A model generated the notes under the pieces. That model was given only the letters and a program-made list of their open reading frames with translations. It had not been told where the DNA came from and ran no database searches. A program made the translations under genes and the position numbers. Of a stretch of DNA of 23,164 bases, positions 14,184 through 22,018 are shown piece by piece (the stretch's first letter is position 1; the number at the start of each line of letters is the position of its first letter). This stretch comes from Vulcanimicrobiota bacterium (GTDB lineage: Bacteria; Vulcanimicrobiota; Vulcanimicrobiia; Vulcanimicrobiales; Vulcanimicrobiaceae): NCBI GenBank assembly GCA_027306845.1, contig DAHUYY010000006.1:1-23164 (forward strand). Direction: 5' to 3'.

Positions 14184-15506
14184 CCGGAGCATCCCATCGT
14201 TCAGGTCGGTGGTACGGACGAAGATCGCACTGCCCTCAGTGCCTTGCTTCGCGGTGCCGCACTTCCTGCGCCGATCTCGCTGAGCCCAAGCGACGCCATC
14301 GCGGCGATCGAGGCTCGCGAGGTCGAGATCGTCTTGCTCGACGTCACCCAGCGGAGCGCCGACGTCTTTTCTGTGCTTAAGGCGGCGATACCGGGAACCG
14401 CCGGACGCGGGCGCGCCGAGGTGATCGTCACCGGGCCGAACGGGGTCGGCGATCGGCTGCAGGCATGTTTGGCGCGCGGCGCAGCCGATTACCTCTTCAC
14501 ACCGTTCGATACCGCGAACCCGCTTCTCGTCGTGCGCCGCTTCGAGGCGATGATCGGCCGCATTCGCCAGCGTGAGGCCACGGTCCGCATATCGACGACG
14601 CGCAAGAAAGACGAGTCGGTTTTACTGCAGATGCACAACGACGCCTCGAGACGCTTCGTGCCGCGCGAGTTTCTCGATCTTCTGGGCCGCGAATCGTTAA
14701 CCGACGTGCAACTCGGCGATCATGTCTCGGGGACGATGACCGTCTTATTTAGCGATAGTCGCGATTTCACGAAACTCTCCGAAGCGTTGACCCCGACGGA
14801 GAACTTTCAATTCCTCAATTCCTATCTAAAAAACGTTACTCCGATCATCCGCACGCACCACGGTTTTATCGACAAGTATATCGGCGATGCGATTATGGCG
14901 CTCTTCCCCGATAAAGCGGTCGATGCGCTCGAGGCGGCCGTCGCGCTCTTGCGGCAAGTCACGGTCTATAACGCCGGTCGGAAAAGCGCCGGCTACGTGC
15001 CGATTCGCATCGGCATCGGCCTGCACCGCGGCGAGCTTATACTCGGCACGATCGGCGAAGAGCACCGGATGGAGACGACGGTGATCGCCGACGCGGTCAA
15101 CGTCGCATCGCGAATGGAAGGCCTGACAAAAATTTTTAAGGTCGATCTTTTGGTGAGCGGCGGAGTGGTCGATGCCTTACCGAAAGGACACGGCAGTCCG
15201 CTGCGCCACCTCGGCGGCGTGAAGGCGAAGGGAAAGACGCAGAGCGTCGAGCTTTACGAATGTTATAGCAACGACGCGCAGCAGTTACGCGAACATAAAG
15301 AAACTACGAAAGCGCTCTTCAGCCAAGCGATGAGCGAGTACCGAAAAGGGATGTTTCTCACCGCCGGCAAGATGTTCGCCCGCGTCGCCGAGCTCAATAA
15401 ACTCGATGCCCCGGCCGCCTATTTCCGCGACGCTTGCTCGCTCTCGATCGTACGACCTCGGAGCGCCGAACCGTGGGACGGCGCCGAGGTCGTCGAAGTG
15501 AAGTAG
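14181..15506 (+). CDS. Soluble nucleotide cyclase with degenerate receiver domain
   Basis: Taken from the CTG at 14181, 441 residues. Residues about 5-125 look like a response-regulator receiver: first strand HPIVQVGG with acidic TDED, phosphoacceptor-position Asp54 in VEIVLLDV, Thr84 in VIVTG, but the conserved Lys is Thr107 (YLFTPF instead of YLxKPF). A helical linker (about 125-160) leads to a class III cyclase domain (about 180-365) with metal Asp192 (LFSDSRDF) and Asp236 (YIGDA), Lys232, Thr300, Asn307 and Arg311 (VNVASR), a full Lys/Thr-type set predicting cAMP synthesis. The C-terminal 80 residues are helical and TPR-like. If TTG 14244 were the start, the receiver's first strand would be lost. 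It is transcribed away from the other cyclase. Confidence 0.9.
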   Translation: MPEHPIVQVGGTDEDRTALSALLRGAALPAPISLSPSDAIAAIEAREVEIVLLDVTQRSADVFSVLKAAIPGTAGRGRAEVIVTGPNGVGDRLQACLARGAADYLFTPFDTANPLLVVRRFEAMIGRIRQREATVRISTTRKKDESVLLQMHNDASRRFVPREFLDLLGRESLTDVQLGDHVSGTMTVLFSDSRDFTKLSEALTPTENFQFLNSYLKNVTPIIRTHHGFIDKYIGDAIMALFPDKAVDALEAAVALLRQVTVYNAGRKSAGYVPIRIGIGLHRGELILGTIGEEHRMETTVIADAVNVASRMEGLTKIFKVDLLVSGGVVDALPKGHGSPLRHLGGVKAKGKTQSVELYECYSNDAQQLREHKETTKALFSQAMSEYRKGMFLTAGKMFARVAELNKLDAPAAYFRDACSLSIVRPRSAEPWDGAEVVEVK

Positions 15507-15527
15507 AGCGGCTTAGCTACAGCCGCT
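15507..15527. terminator. Stem-loop between convergent cyclase and nrdJ
   Basis: AGCGGCT (15507-15513) and AGCCGCT (15521-15527) form a perfect 7-bp stem with a 7-base loop. It begins directly after the cyclase TAG and includes the nrdJ stop. No T-tract; terminator role inferred from its place between convergent genes. Confidence 0.45.
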
Positions 15528-18500
15528 CGTTGCGCCGCAGGAATCGCACTTCTCGCACGAGCCGTTGCGCACCATCGTGAGCTGCCCGCATTCGCTGCAC
15601 GCGTTTCCGGTGTAGCCCTTCGCCTTCGCGGCATTGACCGCTGCGTGCTGCGGGCGCTCGATCACCGCCGTGCCGACGCTCGGTGCGGCGGGTGCCGTCG
15701 CCGTTAGCGTTGCCGCACCGTAACTGCCCTGCGGCGCCTCGGGATGGAGATGCGTTGAGACCGGGTGGAGGCGTTCGGCGACGCCGGCCTGCCGAACGTT
15801 GGTCGGGCCGCTCTCTTCGGCGAGATACTCTTCTTTGGATTCCGCCGCATCGACGCCCATCGCGTCCATCTCCATCGACGGCGCGACATGCGCGAGATCG
15901 TAGCGGCCGAGATAACTGACGGCGAGCTCGCGGAAGACGTAATCGAGCAGCGAGGTCGCCATCTTGATGTGGTCGTGCCCGGCGACGGGGCCATTGGGCT
16001 CGAAGCGCGTGAAGGTAAACGCCTCCACGAACTCTTCGAGCGGCACGCCGTACTGCAAGCCGAGGCTGATCGCGATCGCGAAATTGTTCATCAGCGATCG
16101 GAAGGCCGCGCCCTCCTTGTGCATGTCGATGAAGATCTCGCCGAGTTGACCGTTCTCGTACTCGCCGGTGCGAAGATAGACTTTGTGCCCGCCGACGATC
16201 GCTTTCTGCGTGTAACCGCTGCGCCGTTCGGGCATGCGGCGGCGCTTGGCGATATACCGATAGACGAGCTTCTCGGCGATCTGCACCGGGGTGTGATATG
16301 GCTGCGGCGGCGTCTCCTCGGCCTCCATTTCGCCGCTGAGATCGTAACTCGCAGCGAGCGGTTGGCTCAGCTTCGATCCGTCGCGATAGAGCGCGACCGC
16401 CTTGATCATCTTTTCCCAGCTGTAGCGGTAGGCTTCCTTGACGTCGGCGATCGTCGCCGTCTGCGGCAGATTGATCGTCTTGGAGATCGCTCCGCTGACG
16501 AACGGTTGTGCCGCCGCCATCATGTCGACGTGGGCGAGCGGACGAATGAAACGCGTGCCGTATTTGCCGCACGGCGTCGCGCAATCGAAGACCGAGAGAT
16601 GCTCGTCTTTGAGTTCCGGCGCGCCTTCGAGCGTCATGCGCCCGCAGATGTAGGCCGAGGCCTCCTCGATCTGCCGGTTGCTAAAGCCGAGCCCATCACG
16701 CAGGATGGAGAAGCTCCAGTCGTCGAGTTGCTCGGCCGAGATGCCGAGCGTCTCGGTGCAGAACGCCTCACCGAGCACGAACTTATTAAAGACGAAAGGT
16801 AACTCGAACGCGCCTGCAAGCGAGCCTTCGACCTTCGCAATCGTCGCGTCGTCAAAACCCTTCGCGCGCAGCGTCGCACGGTTGATATGCGGGGCGCCTT
16901 CAAAGGAGGCCGTGCCCTTGGCATAGGTTTCGATCTTCGCGATCTGCTCTTCGCTGTAGCCGAGCTTTCGCAGTGCCGGCGCGACGGATTGATTGACGAT
17001 TTTGAAGTAGCCGCCGCCGGCGAGTTTCTTGAATTTCACCAACGCGAAATCCGGTTCGATTCCGGTGGTGTCGCAATCCATCACCAACCCGATCGTACCG
17101 GTAGGTGCGATCACGGTAACTTGCGCGTTGCGATATCCGTGCACTTCGCCGATCGAGAGCGCATCGTCCCACATTTTGCGCGCGAGCGCCCAGGTATTCT
17201 GCGTGAAGAGTGAGGGCGCGTGCGTCACCGGTGAGACGCTGAGCCCTTCGTATTCGCCGGCCGGCGTTTGGTACGCGGCGCGGCGATGGTTGCGAATGAC
17301 GCGGAGCATCGAATCGGCATTGGGTTGATAACGCGGAAACGCACCGAGTTCTTCGGCCATCTCGGCCGAGCAACGATAGGCAGCTCCGGTCATCAACGCC
17401 GAGATCGCCGCGCACCAGCCGAGCCCTTCGGGCGAATCGTAGGCTAGGCCCATGTGCATCAAGAGCGTACCGAGGTTTGCATACCCAAGCCCTAAGGTCC
17501 GGAAATCGTAGGATTTCTGGGCGATCGTTTGGCTGGGGAACTGCGCCATCAGGACGCTGATCTCAAGCGTAAAGGTCCAAATGCGACACGCCTGTGCGAA
17601 GCGCGGCGCATCGAATTCTCCGTTTGCATCGAGGAAGGTCGCGAGATTCAGGCTCGCGAGATTGCACGCCGTGTCGTCGAGAAAGAGATACTCCGAGCAG
17701 GGGTTGCTCGCGTTGATGCGCCCGTCGCTCGGGCAGGTGTGCCATTCGTTAATCGTATCGTCGAATTGCAGCCCGGGGTCCGCGCACTGCCACGCTGCAA
17801 GCGCGATGCGCTCCCAGAGATCGCTTGCGGGGAAACTCTTTGCGACGCCGCCGTCGGTGCGGCGAATGAGGTTCCAGTCGGCATCGGCGTCGAGTTTAGT
17901 GAAGAACTCGTTGCCCAGCCGCACGGTATTATTCGAGTTTTGCCCCGAGACCGTCGAATATGCATCACCGTCCCAATTCACGTCGTAGATCGGCACCTGC
18001 ATCGAGGTGTAGCCCTGTTTCGCGTAATCGAGCGCTTGCGCGATATTTCCCTGCGGCACGCCGGCGGCGAGCGCTTCGCGCAACGCGTGGCGAAGATCGG
18101 GATTGAGCTGCGGATCTAAGCGCGCCTGTTCGGGAAGATTCTCGACGTGTGCGGCCTTCATGATCGCATTGAGTTTGCGTTCGCAGAGCATCGAACCGAC
18201 GACGAGATCGGCGACTTTCTGCTCTTCGGTCACTTTCCACGAAACGAACTGTTCGATATCGGGATGGTCGGCGTTGAGCACCACCATCTTCGCCGCACGG
18301 CGCGTCGTGCCGCCGGATTTAATCGCTCCCGCCGCGCGATCGCCGACGCGCAAGAACGACATCAGGCCGCTCGACGAACCGCCGCCGGAGAGTTTTTCAC
18401 CCGATCCGCGCACGTTGGAGAAATTGCTTCCCGAACCCGAACCGTATTTGAAGATGCGCGCTTCGCGCACCCAGAGATCCATGATGCCGCCTTCGTTGAC

Positions 18501-19121
18501 GAGATCGTCGGAGACGCTCTGGATGAAGCATGCGTGCGGCGCGGGGTGTTCGTAGGCGCTGGTGCTGCGGGTGAGCTCGGCGCTACGCGGATCGATGAAA
18601 TAATGCCCTTGTGCGGGGCCGCTGATGCCGTACGCCCAGTGCAGCCCGGTGTTAAACCACTGCGGAGAATTCGGTGCGCCGACCTGGCGTGCGAGCATCG
18701 AGCACATTTCGTCGTAATAGGCGCGCGCGTCGTTCTCGCCGTCGAAATAATCGTGTTTCCAGCCCCAGTACGCCCAGCAACCGGCAAGGCGATTGAAGAC
18801 GTCGCGCGCGTCGAGCTCGGCACCGAACTGTTCGTCGCGCGGGAGCGCCGCGAGGGCCTCCTCGTCGGGGACGCTGCGCCAGAGCCATTCGGGCACGCCC
18901 TCCTCGGCGACCCGCTTGCGCCGGGTCGGCACGCCGGCCTTGCGGCAATATTTCTGCGCGAGCACATCGACCGCGACCTGGCTCCAGGCCGCGGGCACCA
19001 TGATGTCCTTTGCCTCGAAGATCACCGAGCCGTTGGGATTGACGATGCGCGAGGTGCGCGGTTCAAACGCCACCCCCGCATACGGCTCACCGGCAACGGA
19101 GTAGAGGCGGGCGAACTTCAT
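15513..19121 (-). CDS. nrdJ: Vitamin B12-dependent (class II) ribonucleotide reductase
   Basis: NrdJ makes deoxyribonucleotides using adenosylcobalamin to form a thiyl radical, without oxygen dependence. The 1202-residue protein is the long form. Active-site residues: Asn473, Cys475 and Glu477 in SNPCSEYLF (radical Cys475), with redox pair Cys198 (HACFIQ) and Cys486 (DTACNLASL); the 11-residue gap from 475 to 486 matches class II enzymes. SPQWFNTGL and GPTGTIGLVMDCDTTG... blocks are present. The region about 960-1090 matches the TSCPD domain, and the last 28 residues hold CSEC, CEKC, C and C, the mobile cysteine tail. No ATP-cone and no intein are seen. ATG 19121 has AAGGAG seven bases upstream; an in-frame ATC... 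start at 19139 lies before that site. Confidence 0.97.
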   Translation of the reverse strand: MKFARLYSVAGEPYAGVAFEPRTSRIVNPNGSVIFEAKDIMVPAAWSQVAVDVLAQKYCRKAGVPTRRKRVAEEGVPEWLWRSVPDEEALAALPRDEQFGAELDARDVFNRLAGCWAYWGWKHDYFDGENDARAYYDEMCSMLARQVGAPNSPQWFNTGLHWAYGISGPAQGHYFIDPRSAELTRSTSAYEHPAPHACFIQSVSDDLVNEGGIMDLWVREARIFKYGSGSGSNFSNVRGSGEKLSGGGSSSGLMSFLRVGDRAAGAIKSGGTTRRAAKMVVLNADHPDIEQFVSWKVTEEQKVADLVVGSMLCERKLNAIMKAAHVENLPEQARLDPQLNPDLRHALREALAAGVPQGNIAQALDYAKQGYTSMQVPIYDVNWDGDAYSTVSGQNSNNTVRLGNEFFTKLDADADWNLIRRTDGGVAKSFPASDLWERIALAAWQCADPGLQFDDTINEWHTCPSDGRINASNPCSEYLFLDDTACNLASLNLATFLDANGEFDAPRFAQACRIWTFTLEISVLMAQFPSQTIAQKSYDFRTLGLGYANLGTLLMHMGLAYDSPEGLGWCAAISALMTGAAYRCSAEMAEELGAFPRYQPNADSMLRVIRNHRRAAYQTPAGEYEGLSVSPVTHAPSLFTQNTWALARKMWDDALSIGEVHGYRNAQVTVIAPTGTIGLVMDCDTTGIEPDFALVKFKKLAGGGYFKIVNQSVAPALRKLGYSEEQIAKIETYAKGTASFEGAPHINRATLRAKGFDDATIAKVEGSLAGAFELPFVFNKFVLGEAFCTETLGISAEQLDDWSFSILRDGLGFSNRQIEEASAYICGRMTLEGAPELKDEHLSVFDCATPCGKYGTRFIRPLAHVDMMAAAQPFVSGAISKTINLPQTATIADVKEAYRYSWEKMIKAVALYRDGSKLSQPLAASYDLSGEMEAEETPPQPYHTPVQIAEKLVYRYIAKRRRMPERRSGYTQKAIVGGHKVYLRTGEYENGQLGEIFIDMHKEGAAFRSLMNNFAIAISLGLQYGVPLEEFVEAFTFTRFEPNGPVAGHDHIKMATSLLDYVFRELAVSYLGRYDLAHVAPSMEMDAMGVDAAESKEEYLAEESGPTNVRQAGVAERLHPVSTHLHPEAPQGSYGAATLTATAPAAPSVGTAVIERPQHAAVNAAKAKGYTGNACSECGQLTMVRNGSCEKCDSCGATSGCS

Positions 19122-19241
19122 GGTAGATCTCCTTATCAAAAACGCGGCAGCAGGGTGAAAAACGGATGGGCAGCGGTGGGGGAACGAACGTTCGATGGTT
19201 TTTTCGGCGAGGCAAGGTTTAGTATCTTCAAATACCGGGGC

Positions 19242-19287
19242 CTACTATATATGGTGGGCGTCTCGAAACTCCCTCTGGGTAGAGTGT
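19242..19287 (-). promoter_or_regulatory. Candidate NrdR-box pair upstream of nrdJ
   Basis: The minus strand of 19242-19257 reads CCACCATATATAGTAG, matching 11 of 15 informative positions of the NrdR consensus ACACwATATnTwGTGT, with an AT-rich core unlike its surroundings. A weaker copy, ACACTCTACCCAGAGG, lies at 19272-19287, start-to-start distance 30 bases (known pairs are usually 31-32). NrdR represses ribonucleotide-reductase genes when dATP is high. The first box also overlaps a possible -10 (TATAGT). No nrdR gene is in the window. Confidence 0.35.
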
Positions 19288-19376
19288 CCAAAAGCAGAAA
19301 AAGTCGTGGGTAAGGGCGGGCGCTCCTGTGGGCAACTCCGAGGATAGTGGGGATAGAGGTTACAAACCCTTGCCGC

Positions 19377-19859
19377 ATGCCTAGCCGCCTCCAACACGTG
19401 CCGCTCCTCGCCGGGATCCGCCCCGAGAGCCTCCTCGCCGAGGGCGTGCGCGGGCTGATTCTCGACCTCGACAACACCCTGCTGGGCTTCGGGGCGAGCG
19501 AGCCGAGCCCGGAGAACCGGGCCTGGGTCGCCGGGGCTCGCGCCGCCGGGCTCGAGATCGTCCTGCTCTCCAATAACTTCGGGCCGCGGGTCGCCGAGAT
19601 CGCCGGGGGGCTGGGGCTGCATGGCATCCCCAACGCGCTCAAGCCGCTGCCGCTCGGCTTCCTGCGCGCCAAGTGGGCGTTGCAGATGCGGGCGCGCGAG
19701 GTGGTGGTGATCGGCGACCAGCTCTTCACCGACGTGCTCGGCGCGACGCTCTGCGGCATGCGCGCGATACTCGTGGAGCCGATCGAAGACCGCGATTTTC
19801 CGCTCACGCGTTTCTTCCGCCGGATCGAGCGGCTCGTGCTGCCGGAGCGCCGCGCGTGA
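19377..19859 (+). CDS. yqeG: YqeG-family HAD-IIIA phosphatase
   Basis: A 160-residue HAD-superfamily phosphatase. Motif I is LILDLDNTLL (nucleophile Asp30, acid Asp32), motif II ends in LLSNN, motif III is the Lys in ALKPLP, motif IV is VVVIGDQLFTDVLGA. The short length and the SNN/GDQLFTD pair are those of the YqeG family (YqeG of Bacillus), whose physiological substrate is unsettled; related proteins act on phosphatidylglycerophosphate. ATG 19377 is preferred because it gives the family-like N-terminus; a GTG in frame at 19347 has a GAGGAT upstream and cannot be excluded. The TGA overlaps the aroE GTG. In Bacillus yqeG also lies close to aroE, separated by yqeH, which is missing here. Confidence 0.9.
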   Translation: MPSRLQHVPLLAGIRPESLLAEGVRGLILDLDNTLLGFGASEPSPENRAWVAGARAAGLEIVLLSNNFGPRVAEIAGGLGLHGIPNALKPLPLGFLRAKWALQMRAREVVVIGDQLFTDVLGATLCGMRAILVEPIEDRDFPLTRFFRRIERLVLPERRA

Positions 19860-20596
19860 AGCTCGCACTCATCGGCGACCCGGTCGAACATTCGCGCAGC
19901 CCGCACCTCCATCGCGGATTTCTGCGCGAGGCGGAGATCGAGGGTAGTTACGTGGCGATCGAAGTGCCGGCGGGCAATGCGATCAACGTCTTGCGGCGCA
20001 TGCGGCTCGATGGATACACCGGCGCGAATATCACCACGCCGCTCAAAGAAGAAGCGCTCGCCGGGTGCGACGTTCTCAGCGACGAAGCGCGCCGCGCGAA
20101 GGCCGTCAACACCGTCTATTTCGACATGCAGATTCGCGGCACGAATACCGACGGCATCGGCTGGCGCGTCGCACTCGAAGCGATGTTGGAAGATTCGATC
20201 GCCTTACGCCGCATCGGCGTGCTCGGCACCGGGGCGACCGCGCGCGCGATCTTAGCGCAGTGCCAAGAGTACGACGCGCACGCCTACGTGTGGGGGCGCA
20301 ATGCCGAGCGCGTCGAGGAGTGTATCGTCGATTACGATGCGCAACCGTGGCCGGAATCGGTGCCGGAGATCGTCGTCAGCACGCTGCCGCCGGGAGCGAT
20401 ATTGCCGCACGATCTCGCGATCGAGCTCGCGCAACCCGAGATCGTGATGGACGTCAATTACGGCCCGCGCGCAACCTTGGCGCGACGCTTGGAGCGCGAT
20501 ATCGTGACCGGCGAAGCGATGTTAGAGGCGCAAGCGCGCGCGAGCTTCGATTTCTGGCTCGCGCACCTCGACCGCGTCTCGAGCGACGACCGATGA
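19856..20596 (+). CDS. aroE: Shikimate dehydrogenase
   Basis: AroE reduces 3-dehydroshikimate to shikimate with NADPH in aromatic amino-acid synthesis. The 246-residue product has the shikimate-binding GDPVEHSRSP (Ser13, Ser15), ANITTPLKE with catalytic Lys64, KAVNTVYF (Asn85) and GTNTDGIG with Asp99, so the Lys-Asp pair is complete. The cofactor loop is GTGATARA rather than the usual GAGGAARA. DVNYGP and the C-terminal GEAMLEAQARASFDFW fit the family. At 246 residues it is somewhat shorter than the typical 270-280, with a compact cofactor domain. GTG 19856 overlaps the yqeG stop, and the TGA overlaps the next ATG, so all three genes form one operon. Confidence 0.95.
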   Translation: MKLALIGDPVEHSRSPHLHRGFLREAEIEGSYVAIEVPAGNAINVLRRMRLDGYTGANITTPLKEEALAGCDVLSDEARRAKAVNTVYFDMQIRGTNTDGIGWRVALEAMLEDSIALRRIGVLGTGATARAILAQCQEYDAHAYVWGRNAERVEECIVDYDAQPWPESVPEIVVSTLPPGAILPHDLAIELAQPEIVMDVNYGPRATLARRLERDIVTGEAMLEAQARASFDFWLAHLDRVSSDDR

Positions 20597-20844
20597 GCGT
20601 CGCGACGATCGCCGGGGCGACGGCATTATGTGGCGTCGATTTCTACGTGATTGCGAGTAAGGATCCACGGCAATTGGGGCTCAGACCGACGGCGTGGGTA
20701 CAAGGCGCTTCATTAGCGCTTGGGATCGCCGCCGGTGCGATTTTCAACAACCCGCGATTCGTCGAATACGGGTTCGTTGGCGTCGCGCTCAGCGCTATTC
20801 CGTTCTTTATCGGCTATTTGCAAGAGCGCCGTCGCGCGCGTTAG
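20593..20844 (+). CDS. Small two-helix membrane protein
   Basis: Not recognised. The 83-residue protein has hydrophobic segments at about 36-52 and 58-76, an amphipathic start (SVATIAGATALCGVDFYVIA) and a basic end (QERRRAR), suggesting an inner-membrane protein with a cytosolic C-terminus. ATG 20593 overlaps the aroE stop (ATGA), which strongly supports both the gene and the start. There is no functional link to aromatic synthesis that I can see beyond cotranscription. Confidence 0.75.
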   Translation: MSVATIAGATALCGVDFYVIASKDPRQLGLRPTAWVQGASLALGIAAGAIFNNPRFVEYGFVGVALSAIPFFIGYLQERRRAR

Positions 20845-20855
20845 CGGCACTAACG
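20839..20855. terminator. Stem-loop built from two facing stop codons
   Basis: CGTTAG (20839-20844) and CTAACG (20850-20855) form a perfect 6-bp stem with a 5-base loop; TAG of the plus gene and the complement of the minus-gene TAG are in the arms. Three of the pairs come free from two facing TAG codons, so the evidence is weaker than at the other junctions. Confidence 0.35.
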
Positions 20856-21650
20856 GGCGAGGTGCCAATCGTGCCAGGAAATCCAACCATTGCCGGCGCC
20901 AAAGAAGGCGGCAAGGAGCGCTAACGTCCCGATAACGGCGACACTCGTCGCTCGACTCGCAGCTATCGTGCTGGGACGACTGAGGAAGGAATAGGCCGCA
21001 CCGGTGAGCACGCCCGACACCACGGCGAATGCCGATCCTAGCATCGCTTTGACGGCCGACCCCGCAGCGAGTGCAACGGCGACCGTGGCGAAAAATACGA
21101 CGCTACGCGAACTTGAGTTTTGCGGCGGACCGAGCAAACCTAAACGACGAAAAACCCATGTGAAGAGCGCCGCCAAGCCCGCGATTAAAAGCACCGTCGC
21201 GTCGAAGGTGAACCAGGAGTACGACGATACGAAGTAAGCGATGCCCGGGGTTACCTGGGCCGAGCGATGGAGTTCGTAGAGTATTTGCCCCGCGGACGAC
21301 ACGCCACGATCGGCTATGAAATAGATCGCAGGCAGAAGCCCGCCAACGATGTAGTCCTCGCGTTCGAATGTGTATGCGACGGTGAGAAGGGTCGCGATTC
21401 CGGCAAAAAGACCGGTAAACGATAGAAACGTGAATCCGTAGGTCGCAAAGGCGAGTGCGAATACAACCCACGACGCTGCTGCAATGATCGACGCAGCCCG
21501 GGCGCGACGCGCGCTGCCATGCGCGAGAAGAAGAACGAGCGCCGCCTCGATGACACACCCAACGCAGAACGTCGTTACCAGCGCGAACGGAGAGCGAGAG
21601 TACGCGGCGACTGCGGCGATAGCAAGCCAAAACAGCGTGGTGGGAAACAC
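20850..21650 (-). CDS. Multi-pass membrane protein of unknown function
   Basis: Not recognised. About seven or eight hydrophobic segments cover almost all of the 266 residues (for example 5-17, 22-43, 53-70, 72-92, 140-166, 185-205). Notable short loops are YTFEREDYIVGG and SYSWFTFD. The C-terminus GNGWISWHDWHLAR is Trp-rich. GTG 21650 has no ribosome-binding site, and the frame stays open for about 30 codons upstream (ending in ...ALAVSA before this GTG), which would lengthen the first helix, so the true start may lie upstream. The gene begins about 95 bases downstream of tRNA-Ser on the same strand, with no clear promoter between them. Confidence 0.7.
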   Translation of the reverse strand: MFPTTLFWLAIAAVAAYSRSPFALVTTFCVGCVIEAALVLLLAHGSARRARAASIIAAASWVVFALAFATYGFTFLSFTGLFAGIATLLTVAYTFEREDYIVGGLLPAIYFIADRGVSSAGQILYELHRSAQVTPGIAYFVSSYSWFTFDATVLLIAGLAALFTWVFRRLGLLGPPQNSSSRSVVFFATVAVALAAGSAVKAMLGSAFAVVSGVLTGAAYSFLSRPSTIAASRATSVAVIGTLALLAAFFGAGNGWISWHDWHLAR

Positions 21651-21745
21651 GAGCGCCGAGACGGCGAGAGCGCGCTGCTTGGAAGCGGTTGCTGATTGCA
21701 GAAGAGTGTTGTTACCGATCGCCGCGACTCCCTTAACGGATCATT

Positions 21746-21832
21746 CGGAGAGGGGGAGATTCGAACTCCCGAGACCGGTAAAGGTCTGCTCGCTTTCCAA
21801 GCGAGTGCATTCGACCACTCTGCCACCTCTCC
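21746..21832 (-). tRNA. tRNA-Ser (anticodon GGA)
   Basis: On the minus strand the 87 bases fold as a class II tRNA: acceptor GGAGAGG (21826-21832) pairs with CCTCTCC (21747-21753), discriminator G at 21746; anticodon stem CTCGC/GCGAG with loop TTGGAAA, anticodon GGA at 21796-21798; a long variable arm with stem AGACC/GGTCT; T arm GGGAG-TTCGAAT-CTCCC. GGA reads UCC and UCU. The 3' CCA is not encoded. Confidence 0.97.
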
Positions 21833-22018
21833 AAGGCGACGCCCAGCCTTGGCCGCCCGCATGGGGGAAACCTCCGCCGGGCTGTTCCCCGCCCCCTGGC
21901 GGGTGGGACAACTTTCGCTGCGATACTAGACAGCGCTCGCTTGCTAGGTTACGCTCGCTCGACCTCCCTAGCAGAGTAACAGGGGGGCTTCACCCCGTTT
22001 CGTTCCGGGAGGGCGACC
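21833..22018 (+). promoter_or_regulatory. Structured, GC-rich leader before the pilB-like gene
   Basis: These 186 bases hold no convincing gene. They contain CCGCC/GGCGG dyads around 21872-21902, a perfect 7-bp inverted repeat TGCTAGG (21942-21948)/CCTAGCA (21967-21973) with an 18-base spacer whose GCTCGCT-type sequence is repeated on both sides, and a GGGG/CCCC hairpin (about 21984-21987 with 21993-21996) followed by GTTTCGTT. GGGAGGG at 22007-22013 serves the next gene. The region may terminate transcription from upstream or fold in the mRNA leader. Confidence 0.4.

Noticed and set aside
15765..16802. 345-codon open frame on the plus strand antisense to nrdJ
   Set aside because: It mirrors the GC-rich third codon positions of nrdJ; no domain is recognisable.
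15513..19121. Intein or split in nrdJ
   Set aside because: Length and continuous catalytic blocks fit an uninterrupted long-form enzyme.
18147..19313. 388-codon plus-strand frame antisense to the nrdJ 5' end and its upstream region
   Set aside because: Shadow of nrdJ; runs through the nrdJ start and operator region with no recognisable motif.
19122..19376. Cobalamin riboswitch before nrdJ
   Set aside because: I looked for the B12-box pattern and the conserved core and found neither in the 255-base spacer.
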